A DNA stretch of 7,665 nt, taken from positions 1-7,665 of the forward strand of contig JAGBUD010000173.1 in the NCBI GenBank assembly GCA_017630995.1, written 5' to 3'. This DNA comes from Clostridia bacterium (GTDB lineage: Bacteria > Bacillota_A > Clostridia > Oscillospirales > CAG-272). A program made the translations under genes and the position numbers. The notes under the pieces are model-generated. The model did not search any database. It saw only the letters and a program-made list of their open reading frames with translations, and was not told the origin of the DNA. Below, in pieces: positions 1 through 6,487 of this stretch (position 1 is its first letter; each line of letters opens with the position of its first letter).

Positions 1-163
1 CCTCCTTGCTTTTAAAATGACGGTATGGCGCGGCACACGATACCTGCGCGCTCACGGCAACTCGGCGAAGCGAAAAATCGGTTATTCCGTACTCCTCAAG
101 CTCCCGTATTCCCGCAAGAATTAATCTATGCTTAACGTTTTCTTCAACAAATCTATCTTCCAT
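1..163 (-). CDS. TetR/AcrR-family transcriptional regulator, N-terminal part (C-terminus beyond the window)
   Basis: The reading frame on the - strand starts at the ATG whose complement is 161-163 and stays open to base 1, giving 54 residues. They form a TetR_N helix-turn-helix: a first helix (about residues 10-24), then FSLRRVA at 30-36 and the recognition-helix end APYRHFKSKE at 45-54, very close to the family pattern 'T...IA...GVS...lY.HF.sKe'. A Shine-Dalgarno AGAGGTG (complement of 167-173) lies 3-5 nt before the ATG and supports this start. The C-terminal ligand-binding domain is outside the window, so the effector cannot be read. The gene is divergent from the aro operon, and paired palindromes in the shared promoter region suggest it represses itself and the operon. 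That role is inferred; the family assignment is firm. Confidence 0.9.
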   Translation of the reverse strand, partial: MEDRFVEENVKHRLILAGIRELEEYGITDFSLRRVAVSAQVSCAAPYRHFKSKE

Positions 164-173
164 ATACACCTCT

Positions 174-192
174 ATGTTAATACTGTTAACAT
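174..192. promoter_or_regulatory. Palindromic operator 1 (candidate TetR-family binding site)
   Basis: The 19 bp ATGTTAATACTGTTAACAT has perfect 7-bp arms (174-180 and 186-192) around TACTG. It shares 16 of 17 bases with operator 2 (176-192 against 298-314). It lies just upstream of the regulator's ribosome binding site and overlaps the last bases of the regulator's -10 box and the expected start site, where bound protein would block its own transcription. Recognition by the adjacent TetR protein is inference; the palindrome is directly visible. Confidence 0.75.
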
Positions 193-219
193 TCTATCAT
201 AGAGTTTTAAAAAATTCAA
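191..219 (-). promoter_or_regulatory. Promoter of the divergent TetR-family gene
   Basis: Read on the - strand, a -35 box TTGAAT (complement of 214-219) and a -10 box TAGAAT (complement of 191-196) are separated by 17 bp, which fits a sigma-A promoter. The start site would fall near 184, inside operator 1, giving a leader of roughly 20 nt before the ATG at 163. A second -10-like TATGAT (complement of 196-201) overlaps and cannot be excluded. Confidence 0.65.
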
Positions 220-249
220 GTATTTTTTGATATTTTTTTGAGAAACGTA

Positions 250-277
250 TTGACTTTTTTTTATATATGATTATAAT
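250..277 (+). promoter_or_regulatory. Promoter of the pheA-aro operon
   Basis: TTGACT (250-255) and TATAAT (272-277) are separated by 16 bp, a near-consensus sigma-A promoter. A T8 tract (255-262) follows the -35 and a T7 tract (233-239) precedes it, so the region is strongly AT-rich. Transcription should begin near 284, leaving a leader of about 64 nt. That is too short for a T-box or other large riboswitch, so transcription-factor control is the simplest reading. Confidence 0.75.
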
Positions 278-297
278 ATTACTATAAAAGATTTCAA

Positions 298-312
298 GTT
301 AACACTGTTAAC
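298..312. promoter_or_regulatory. Palindromic operator 2 (candidate TetR-family binding site)
   Basis: GTTAACACTGTTAAC is a perfect 15-bp palindrome around the central C at 305. It matches operator 1 at 16 of 17 positions when extended to 314. It sits about 14-28 nt downstream of the predicted operon start site, where a bound repressor could block initiation or early elongation. As RNA it could form only a weak 5-bp AU-rich stem, so a DNA operator is more likely than an attenuator. The centre-to-centre distance to operator 1 is 122 bp. Confidence 0.75.
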
Positions 313-347
313 ATAACATTAAAAAATGTTTTTGTGAGGCAAATTTT

Positions 348-1445
348 ATGGATAGTCTTAAAGAAGCACGACAGAAAATAAACATCATAGACAGAGAGAT
401 GGCAAAGCTTTTCTCGGAGAGAATGGAGTGCGCAAAAATCATCGCTGATTACAAAAAGGAGCGCGGACTTGCAATCTATGACAAGGCGCGAGAGGACGAG
501 GTTATTAAGACGAACAGCGAATACGTTTCCGACCCCGTAATGCGCGAATACTACGTGCAATTTCTCAAGAACACCATGGCAGTTTCTCGCGATTTTCAAT
601 CAAGACTTATGGCGGGTGCGAGGGTTGCCTACAGCGGCACTCGCGGTGCTTTCGCTCATATTGCGGCAACAAAGTGCTTCCCCAATTCCGAGAGAATAGC
701 CTATCCCGATTTTGCCGCCGCTTACGCCGCGGTTGAAAACGGAGAATGCGACGTTGCGGTTCTTCCCATAGAAAACAGCTACAACGGCGACGTTGGACAG
801 GTTTGCGACCTGCTTTTCTCGGGCTCGCTTTACGTTAATGCGGTTACCGAGCTTGCGGTTACGCACGATTTGGTTTGCCTTCCCGACGCGGATATTTCAG
901 ATATCAAGGAGGTTATCAGCCACCCGCAAGCTATTGCTCAATGCTCAAATTTCATACGTGAGCACAATTTCATAGCGAGAGAATACGTTAACACCGCGCT
1001 TGCGGCAGAATACGTTAAGAATTGCAACGACAAGTCTATAGCCGCGATAGCGAGCGCGGAGGCGGCACAGATTTTCGGACTCAAGGTTATTGCGCGCGAA
1101 ATCAACACAAGCAAGACCAACACGACGAAATTCGTTATTCTTTCAAGAGCCGAGAGCAGACATTCATCGAGTGAGATGGGCGTTCACACTATGCTTCTTT
1201 TCACGGTTAGAAACGAGGCGGGCGCGCTTGCAAAGGCTATAGATATAATAGGTAAGCACGGATTCAATATGAGAACGCTTCGCTCGCGTCCTATGAAAGA
1301 GCTGCTTTGGCAATACTACTTCTACGTTGAGGCGGAGGGAAACGTTCACACCTACGAGGGTGCAACGATGATGGCGGAGCTTGACAAATACTGCGACAGT
1401 CTAAAGAACGTTGGAACATATACAAAAAAGCTGATTGGAGAATAA
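348..1445 (+). CDS. pheA: Bifunctional chorismate mutase / prephenate dehydratase (P-protein)
   Basis: A cytoplasmic enzyme of 365 residues that turns chorismate into prephenate and then phenylpyruvate, the precursor of phenylalanine. Residues 1-88 are an all-helical AroQ-type chorismate mutase; by alignment with E. coli PheA, R8, R25, K36, D45, R48, E49, S80 and Q84 occupy the active-site positions. Residues about 91-270 are prephenate dehydratase, with YSGTRGAFAH (95-104), PIENSYNGDVG (140-150), SHPQAIAQC (191-199) and the catalytic threonine in TKF (260-262, where the family usually has TRF). Residues about 280-365 are an ACT domain with the GAL motif (292-294) and RSRP (312-315) in place of the usual ESRP. 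GTGAGG (334-339) lies 8 nt before the ATG. It is the first gene of the operon and has the longest leader, so it is probably the most directly regulated. Length and domain order are normal for the family. Confidence 0.97.
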   Translation: MDSLKEARQKINIIDREMAKLFSERMECAKIIADYKKERGLAIYDKAREDEVIKTNSEYVSDPVMREYYVQFLKNTMAVSRDFQSRLMAGARVAYSGTRGAFAHIAATKCFPNSERIAYPDFAAAYAAVENGECDVAVLPIENSYNGDVGQVCDLLFSGSLYVNAVTELAVTHDLVCLPDADISDIKEVISHPQAIAQCSNFIREHNFIAREYVNTALAAEYVKNCNDKSIAAIASAEAAQIFGLKVIAREINTSKTNTTKFVILSRAESRHSSSEMGVHTMLLFTVRNEAGALAKAIDIIGKHGFNMRTLRSRPMKELLWQYYFYVEAEGNVHTYEGATMMAELDKYCDSLKNVGTYTKKLIGE

Positions 1446-1446
1446 A

Positions 1447-2466
1447 ATGACCTTACTTAATCTTGAGCTTGGCGAGCGCGGATACTGCATAGCGGTGGGC
1501 GCAGGACTGCTTTCCGAGGCGGAAAAGCACTTCAATCTTAAAAGACGGGTTTTTATAATAACCGATGCCGGCGTTCCAAAGGAATACGCACTTGCGATTT
1601 CGGAGGCATGCCGAGAATCGAGGATATACGTTACGCCTCAAGGCGAGGGGGCGAAGAGCTTTTCTGTTTTTGAGGATATACTCAAAAATATGCTTGATTT
1701 CAACATGACGAGAAGCGACGCGGTTGTTGCGGTCGGCGGCGGGGTTGTCGGCGACCTTTCCGCATTTGCGGCAGCAAGCTATATGAGGGGCATTGATTTT
1801 TACAACGTGCCCACGACAACGCTCTCCGCAATCGACTCCTCTATTGGTGGAAAGTGCGGAATTAATCTTGAAAAAACAAAAAACGTCGTTGGTGCCTTTT
1901 ATCAACCAAAGGCGGTGCTTATTGATACAGACACACTGAAAACGCTGCCCAAAAGGCATTACGCGGCAGGTCTTGCCGAGGCAGTTAAGATGGCGGCAAC
2001 GAGCAACAGAGAGCTTTTTGAGCTTTTCGAAAGCGAGGATATAGACGAAAAAAATATCGAGGACGTGATAGTTCGCGCGCTCAAAATCAAGAAATCCGTT
2101 GTTGAAAAGGACGAGCGCGAAGCGGGGCTTCGCAAGATACTGAATTTTGGACACACGTTTGGACACGGAGTTGAGTCGGCGGCAAATCTCGGTGATCTTT
2201 ACCATGGCGAATGCGTTGCGATAGGCATGATTCCGCTTTGCTCGGAAAACGTGCGCAAGAGGTTGGTTGCGGTTCTTGAACGAATCGGACTTCCGACAAA
2301 ATTTACAGGTGACACAGACGAGGCGCTTTCCCACGCGGCACACGACAAAAAGCAAGCGGGTGGTGGAATTGACGTTATTTTCGTTGAACAAATTGGGTCA
2401 TACAAAATCGAAAATATGAAATTTGAAGCATTTTCACGTTTGATTAAGGAAAATCTTTGGGGGTGA
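1447..2466 (+). CDS. aroB: 3-dehydroquinate synthase
   Basis: Converts DAHP to 3-dehydroquinate with NAD and a divalent metal, the second shikimate pathway step. The protein has 339 residues, a normal length. The NAD-binding GGGVVGD is at 97-103, PTTTL and the SSIGGK stretch at about 122-136, and the expected metal ligands are E178 (GLAEAV), H236 (first histidine of NFGHTFGH) and H253 (YHGE); the 17-residue spacing between the two histidines matches E. coli AroB. A DKK motif at 300-302 is also typical. The ATG at 1447 is preferred because GGAG (1437-1440) lies 6 nt upstream; an in-frame TTG at 1435 would overlap pheA and lacks such a site. The gene begins 1 nt after the pheA stop, so its ribosome binding site is inside pheA and translation is probably coupled. 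Confidence 0.97.
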   Translation: MTLLNLELGERGYCIAVGAGLLSEAEKHFNLKRRVFIITDAGVPKEYALAISEACRESRIYVTPQGEGAKSFSVFEDILKNMLDFNMTRSDAVVAVGGGVVGDLSAFAAASYMRGIDFYNVPTTTLSAIDSSIGGKCGINLEKTKNVVGAFYQPKAVLIDTDTLKTLPKRHYAAGLAEAVKMAATSNRELFELFESEDIDEKNIEDVIVRALKIKKSVVEKDEREAGLRKILNFGHTFGHGVESAANLGDLYHGECVAIGMIPLCSENVRKRLVAVLERIGLPTKFTGDTDEALSHAAHDKKQAGGGIDVIFVEQIGSYKIENMKFEAFSRLIKENLWG

Positions 2467-2467
2467 T
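2459..2467 (+). promoter_or_regulatory. Strong ribosome binding site that fixes the TTG start of aroC
   Basis: GGGGGTGAT is one base away from the full anti-16S complement GGAGGTGAT and ends 3 nt before the TTG at 2471. It overlaps the end of aroB, including its TGA stop (2464-2466). There is no in-frame ATG near the expected N-terminus, so this site decides the start. Confidence 0.8.
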
Positions 2468-2470
2468 TTT

Positions 2471-3556
2471 TTGAAGAATACTTTTGGCTCAAGCATAACC
2501 GTTACACTTTTCGGCGAAAGCCACGGAGAAGAAATCGGCGCGGTTATAGACGGAATTGCTCCCGGAATTGAAATTGACAGAGAATATATAGAAAAATGCC
2601 TTGCAGCAAGGCGTCCGCAAGGAAAAATATCAACGGCAAGAGTTGAGGGGGATAGCTTTCGAATTGTCAGCGGTGAGTTTGGCGGATTTACGACGGGCAC
2701 ACCTCTCACTATACTTATAAAAAATGAAAACACACGCTCCTCCGATTACGAGAGGACCAAGAATCTTCCCCGCCCCAGCCACGCGGACTATACTGCCGAG
2801 TGCAAATACCACGGCTTTCAAGATTATCGCGGCGGCGGACATTTTTCGGGAAGAATAACCGCACCGTTGGTTGCCGCGGGAGCGATACTGCGCGCGGCAC
2901 TCAAAAAGAAAGGAATCACCGTTGGCTCGCATATACTGAATCTTCACGGAATCGCAGACAGAAAAATCAAGACGGCAGACGACGTTTCTATCCTTGAGGA
3001 AAGGCTCTTTCCCGTGCTTGACGCAGCCGTCGAGGAACCCATGAGGGCAGAGATACTCGCCGCAAAAGAGGCGGGCGACAGCGTTGGCGGAATACTTGAG
3101 GGGGGGATTTTCGGAATCCCCGCAGGTGTTGGCGAGCCGTTTTTCGACAGTGTTGAAAGCGTGATTTCGCATATGGTATTTTCAATTCCCGCTATTAAGG
3201 GAGTCGAATTCGGGCTTGGATTTGGTTTTTGCGACACGCTCGGAAGCGAGGCAAACGACGAGTTTATTTCGGAGGGCGGCAGAATACAGACGAAAACAAA
3301 CAACAACGGCGGCATAAACGGGGGCATTACAAACGGAATGCCGATAATCTTCAGATGTGCCGTTAAGCCCACGCCGTCAATATACAAGGAGCAGACGACC
3401 GTTAATCTTGCGACGGGCGAGAGCACTACCATTAAAATTGAGGGACGCCACGACCCCGCGATAATACACAGAGTTCGCGCCGTTCTTGACGCGGCGGTTG
3501 CAATTGCCGTGGCTGATATTTTGACGGTGAGATACGGCACGGATTTTCTGCGATAA
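2471..3556 (+). CDS. aroC: Chorismate synthase
   Basis: Makes chorismate from EPSP by 1,4-elimination of phosphate using reduced FMN, the last common step before the aromatic amino acids split. The 361 residues carry the family signatures in order: GESHG (15-19), RPSHADYT (101-108), RGGGHFSGR (120-128) and GRHDPA (325-330). H18 and H104 correspond to the two catalytic histidines. The protein begins at a TTG codon; the N-terminal pattern M..TFG......GESHG is exactly what the family shows, so nothing is missing. The start is 4 nt after the aroB stop. Its flavin reductant must come from elsewhere, since no flavin reductase gene lies nearby. Confidence 0.97.
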   Translation: MKNTFGSSITVTLFGESHGEEIGAVIDGIAPGIEIDREYIEKCLAARRPQGKISTARVEGDSFRIVSGEFGGFTTGTPLTILIKNENTRSSDYERTKNLPRPSHADYTAECKYHGFQDYRGGGHFSGRITAPLVAAGAILRAALKKKGITVGSHILNLHGIADRKIKTADDVSILEERLFPVLDAAVEEPMRAEILAAKEAGDSVGGILEGGIFGIPAGVGEPFFDSVESVISHMVFSIPAIKGVEFGLGFGFCDTLGSEANDEFISEGGRIQTKTNNNGGINGGITNGMPIIFRCAVKPTPSIYKEQTTVNLATGESTTIKIEGRHDPAIIHRVRAVLDAAVAIAVADILTVRYGTDFLR

Positions 3557-3565
3557 TTTTTACTG

Positions 3566-3578
3566 TGCGCAAGGCGCA
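3566..3578 (+). repeat. Small GC inverted repeat in the aroC to aroE-aroK gap
   Basis: TGCGC AAG GCGCA is a perfect 5-bp stem with a 3-nt loop in the largest gap inside the operon (35 nt, 3557-3591). It lies between the aroC stop and the next ribosome binding site (GGAGG, 3581-3585). It lacks a following U-tract, so it is not a good intrinsic terminator; it may affect mRNA processing or may be chance. Confidence 0.3.
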
Positions 3579-3591
3579 ACGGAGGATTTTT

Positions 3592-4836
3592 ATGGGATTT
3601 GAATACGGCTGCATCGGTGAGGTGCTAAAGCATAGCTTTTCGCGCGAGATACACGGAAAGCTTGGCGATTATAAATACGAGCTTTTGGAGCTTACACGAG
3701 ATGAGCTTAAATCCTTTATGGAAAAGAGAGAGTTTAAGGCTATAAACGTTACTCTGCCTTACAAGGAGGCGGTAATTCCCTACCTTGACGAAATTGATGG
3801 GCGCGCAAGAGAAATCGGCGCGGTCAACACGGTTATCAACAGGGGCGGAAGGCTTTTCGGCTACAACACCGATTTTTTCGGAATGGAGGCTCTCACCCAA
3901 AAAAACAACATATCCCTTCTCGAAAAAAAGGTTGCTATTCTCGGCACGGGCGGAACGTCTAAAACCGCGCTTGCGGTTGCCGAGGCGGGCGGTGCAGCCG
4001 AGGTCTTTAAGGTTTCGCGCAGCGGACGCGACGGTGCTATCACCTACGAAGAATTATACGAGCGCCACTCGGACACAGATGTTATAATCAACACGACACC
4101 CGCGGGAATGTTTCCGAACGTTTTTGACTGTCCCGTTGACCTTAACCGTTTCCCGTCGCTTTATGCGGTAATTGACGCGGTTTACAATCCCTTACGCACA
4201 CCGCTTATCCTTGGAGCTTTGGAGCACGGTGCCATAGCAGAGGGCGGTCTTTATATGCTTGTGGCACAAGCATTTAGGGCAGCGGAGCTTTTTTTGGGAG
4301 AGAAAATTGAGCGGACAAGGCTTGACGAAATTTTCACACAAATGGTGAAAAAGAAAGAAAGCATAGTGCTTATCGGCATGCCTGCTTCGGGAAAAAGCAC
4401 GATTGGCAGAATTATAGCAAAATCCCTTTCCCGCCCCTTTATTGACACCGACACTTTAACTGCAGAGCGCGAGGGAAAAAGCATACCCGAAATTTTCGAG
4501 CAGTGCGGAGAGGATTATTTTAGAGATGCAGAGAGCGCGGCGGTAAAAATTGCGGCAGCGGAATGCGGCGCGGTTATTGCGACGGGCGGCGGAGCTATCT
4601 TGCGGGAAGAAAACGTTAAGGCACTGCGCGAAAACGGAAGAATTTATTTTATTGACAGACCAAAAGAAAAGCTTGTTCCGACACTTGATAGACCCCTTTC
4701 AAGCACAAAAGAGGCAATCGAAAAGAGATTTGCGGAGCGATATCCGATTTACTGCAATACGGCAGACGTAATAATTGACGCTTCGGGCACTGCAGAGAAG
4801 TGCGCACAAATGATAACGGAGGACTTTTTAAAATGA
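3592..4836 (+). CDS. aroE/aroK: Fused shikimate dehydrogenase - shikimate kinase
   Basis: One uninterrupted 414-residue frame carries two consecutive enzymes. Residues 1 to about 250 are shikimate 5-dehydrogenase (dehydroshikimate + NADPH to shikimate): shikimate-site HSFS (14-17), NVTLPYK with catalytic K58, GYNTD with D94, the dinucleotide loop GTGGTSKTA (118-126), a basic SRSGR after it that fits NADPH, NTTPAGM (167-173) and DAVYNP (195-200). Residues about 254-414 are shikimate kinase (ATP-dependent 3-phosphorylation): Walker A GMPASGKST (262-270), DTDTL (285-289), substrate arginine R311, TGGGA (331-335) and lid RPL (367-369). The linker is only a few charged residues. The ATG at 3592 is chosen for GGAGG (3581-3585) 6 nt upstream; an in-frame GTG at 3565 would add nine poorly fitting residues. 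The kinase domain has no convincing internal ribosome binding site, so the fusion looks real. Confidence 0.95.
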   Translation: MGFEYGCIGEVLKHSFSREIHGKLGDYKYELLELTRDELKSFMEKREFKAINVTLPYKEAVIPYLDEIDGRAREIGAVNTVINRGGRLFGYNTDFFGMEALTQKNNISLLEKKVAILGTGGTSKTALAVAEAGGAAEVFKVSRSGRDGAITYEELYERHSDTDVIINTTPAGMFPNVFDCPVDLNRFPSLYAVIDAVYNPLRTPLILGALEHGAIAEGGLYMLVAQAFRAAELFLGEKIERTRLDEIFTQMVKKKESIVLIGMPASGKSTIGRIIAKSLSRPFIDTDTLTAEREGKSIPEIFEQCGEDYFRDAESAAVKIAAAECGAVIATGGGAILREENVKALRENGRIYFIDRPKEKLVPTLDRPLSSTKEAIEKRFAERYPIYCNTADVIIDASGTAEKCAQMITEDFLK

Positions 4837-5276
4837 AAATATACGTTATAAACGGCCCAAATCTTAATATGCTCGGCATACGCGAGCCGGACAAATACGG
4901 AACGGTGAGCTACCGCGCACTCGTTGAGATGGTAGACGCTCACTGCAAGGAGCTTGGAATTGAAGCCGTGTTTTATCAGTCTAATCACGAGGGCGACCTC
5001 GTTGACAAGATACAAGAGGCATACTTTGAGGGAGCTGACGGAATAGTTATAAACCCCGGGGCTTACACGCACACGAGCATTGCTATTTTGGACGCAGTGC
5101 GCGCGGTGAAAATCCCCACCGTTGAGGTTCATATTTCCGACATTGGAAAGCGCGAGGATTTCAGACAAAAAAGCTACGTTTCCCTTGCCGCAGAAAAAAG
5201 CATTATAGGACACGGCACAGAGGGATACGTTGAGGCTTGCGATTTCCTTTTTGAGAGCTTTGGAGTTAAAAAATGA
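4833..5276 (+). CDS. aroQ: Type II 3-dehydroquinate dehydratase
   Basis: Dehydrates 3-dehydroquinate to 3-dehydroshikimate, the third pathway step. At 147 residues it has the usual size of the flavodoxin-like, dodecameric type II family. Visible motifs are NGPNLNMLG (7-15), the catalytic tyrosine in KYG (Y22), YQSNHEG (48-54), INPGAYTHTS (73-82, with N74) and EVHISD (98-103, with H100 and S102), followed by R107 and R111. The usual asparagine after HIS is an aspartate here (D103), which I believe also occurs in other Firmicutes. The ATG overlaps the aroE-aroK stop as ATGA (4833-4836), and GGAGG (4818-4822) lies 10 nt upstream. An upstream in-frame GTG at 4800 is not used by this reading because the family begins right at MKIYVINGPN. 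Confidence 0.97.
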   Translation: MKIYVINGPNLNMLGIREPDKYGTVSYRALVEMVDAHCKELGIEAVFYQSNHEGDLVDKIQEAYFEGADGIVINPGAYTHTSIAILDAVRAVKIPTVEVHISDIGKREDFRQKSYVSLAAEKSIIGHGTEGYVEACDFLFESFGVKK

Positions 5277-6487
5277 GAGTTAAGATAGAAAAAGGCATTG
5301 CAAGCGGAAGCATAACCGCGCCCCCGTCAAAGAGTATTTCCCACAGACTTTTGATTGCAGCGGCGCTTGCGGAGGGTGAAAGCATTATCCGCTCGGTTTC
5401 TGACTGCGAGGACGTTATTGCGACGATGGAATGTCTTGGCGCACTCGGCGTTGAATGCTACCGCGTGGGCAACGACGTTATCGTTAATGGCAAGGCTGCT
5501 TGCGATATGATTCCGACACAACCTCTTTTTGCAAGAGAGAGCGGAAGCACGCTTCGATTTTTGATTCCCATCGCACTTTCCACGGGAAAGGCTACCGTTT
5601 TTCGCGGAGCGGAGGGGCTTATGAAGCGCCCGATGACCGTTTACGAGGAGCTTGCACGCGAAAAGAACTTTACCTATATAAACGACGGAAATTCAATAAT
5701 CGTTAACGGCAAGCTTCGCGGCGGTGAATACACCCTTGCGGGCAACGTTAGCAGTCAATTTATAAGCGGGCTTCTTTTTGCACTTCCGACGGCAAGGTCG
5801 GATAGCTATATTAAGATACTTCCGCCCATTGAGAGCCGCTCATACATTGAGCTTACGATGAGCGCTCTTCGAAAATTCGGAATAAAAACCGAATGGATTG
5901 ACGAAAATACGATATACGTTCCAAAAAATCAGAGATACGTTCCTTGCGACGTTACAGTTGAGGGCGACTATTCGGGCGCGGCATTCCCCGCGGCATTCAA
6001 TCTTTTTGGCGGAAAAGTTGAGATAGGCGGACTTTTTGAGGATTCGCTGCAAGGCGACAGCGTTTTTATGAAGTATTACGACATGCTTCGGCGCGGTGTT
6101 CCGACCATACATATTGGCGACTGCCCCGACCTCGGCCCCATTATGTTTGCTATTGCGGCAGCGAAGAACGGTGGAATTTTTACGGGAACGAAGCGACTTA
6201 AAATCAAAGAGAGCGACCGCGCCGCCGCTATGGCAGAGGAGCTTAAAAAATTCGGAACAAACGTTTCGGTTTACGATGACACCGTTGTTATTTACCCCGC
6301 GAGCTTTAAGGCACCCGAGGAGGCACTGATGGGACATAACGACCACCGAATTATTATGTCGCTTTCTGTGCTTTGCACTCTTGTTGGAGGTGAAATTTTA
6401 GGCGCGGAGGCGGTTTCGAAGAGCTATCCCGCATTCTTTACGGATATGCGCGCGCTTGGAATTTCCGTGGAGGAATACGATGATTGA
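5273..6487 (+). CDS. aroA: 3-phosphoshikimate 1-carboxyvinyltransferase (EPSP synthase)
   Basis: Joins shikimate 3-phosphate and PEP to give EPSP, the sixth step and the target of glyphosate. The 404 residues are slightly short against about 425-440 for E. coli-like enzymes but all core motifs are present: PPSKSISHR (17-25), ESGSTLRF (89-96), KRPM (118-121), SSQF (160-163), GDYSGAAF (231-238), DLGP with the catalytic aspartate D286, KESDR (312-316) and NDHR (356-359). In the PEP/glyphosate region the positions matching E. coli T97 and P101 are serine (S92) and phenylalanine (F96). The ATG overlaps the aroQ stop as ATGA (5273-5276), with TGGAG (5261-5265) 7 nt upstream, so it is probably translationally coupled. 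Confidence 0.97.
   Translation: MRVKIEKGIASGSITAPPSKSISHRLLIAAALAEGESIIRSVSDCEDVIATMECLGALGVECYRVGNDVIVNGKAACDMIPTQPLFARESGSTLRFLIPIALSTGKATVFRGAEGLMKRPMTVYEELAREKNFTYINDGNSIIVNGKLRGGEYTLAGNVSSQFISGLLFALPTARSDSYIKILPPIESRSYIELTMSALRKFGIKTEWIDENTIYVPKNQRYVPCDVTVEGDYSGAAFPAAFNLFGGKVEIGGLFEDSLQGDSVFMKYYDMLRRGVPTIHIGDCPDLGPIMFAIAAAKNGGIFTGTKRLKIKESDRAAAMAEELKKFGTNVSVYDDTVVIYPASFKAPEEALMGHNDHRIIMSLSVLCTLVGGEILGAEAVSKSYPAFFTDMRALGISVEEYDD

Noticed and set aside
315..333. AACATT AAAA AATGTT followed by T residues in the pheA leader, a possible terminator or attenuator
   Set aside because: The stem is only six A/T-dominated pairs with one G-C pair per arm and would be very weak. It lies right before the ribosome binding site and there is no alternative pairing or leader peptide.
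284..347. Possible T-box or other riboswitch upstream of pheA
   Set aside because: The predicted leader is about 64 nt, far too short for a T-box, with no T-box core sequence and no terminator.
987..995. Further copy of the operator half-site GTTAACAC inside pheA
   Set aside because: Only the left half matches; it is followed by CGCG rather than the right arm, so there is no palindrome. A similar GTTAACGG around 5702 fails for the same reason.
1435..1446. Upstream TTG start for aroB adding four residues
   Set aside because: It would overlap pheA and sits on the GGAG that serves the ATG at 1447, which has better spacing and a better codon.
1453..2391. Long - strand open frame (312 codons) antisense to aroB
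   Set aside because: It lies wholly opposite a clear aroB gene, shows no recognisable domain, and its composition (rich in Arg, Cys, Asn, Phe) is what reversed coding sequence gives. It is a shadow of the codon bias on the + strand.
2944..3579. - strand open frame (211 codons) opposite aroC
   Set aside because: Rich in Ser, Pro, Ile and Ala with no motif and no convincing ribosome binding site. It mirrors the chorismate synthase coding sequence.
4342..4836. Separate aroK gene starting at an internal ATG
   Set aside because: The frame is continuous with aroE, no stop intervenes, and no ribosome binding site stands at a usable distance from 4342. The fusion is the better reading.
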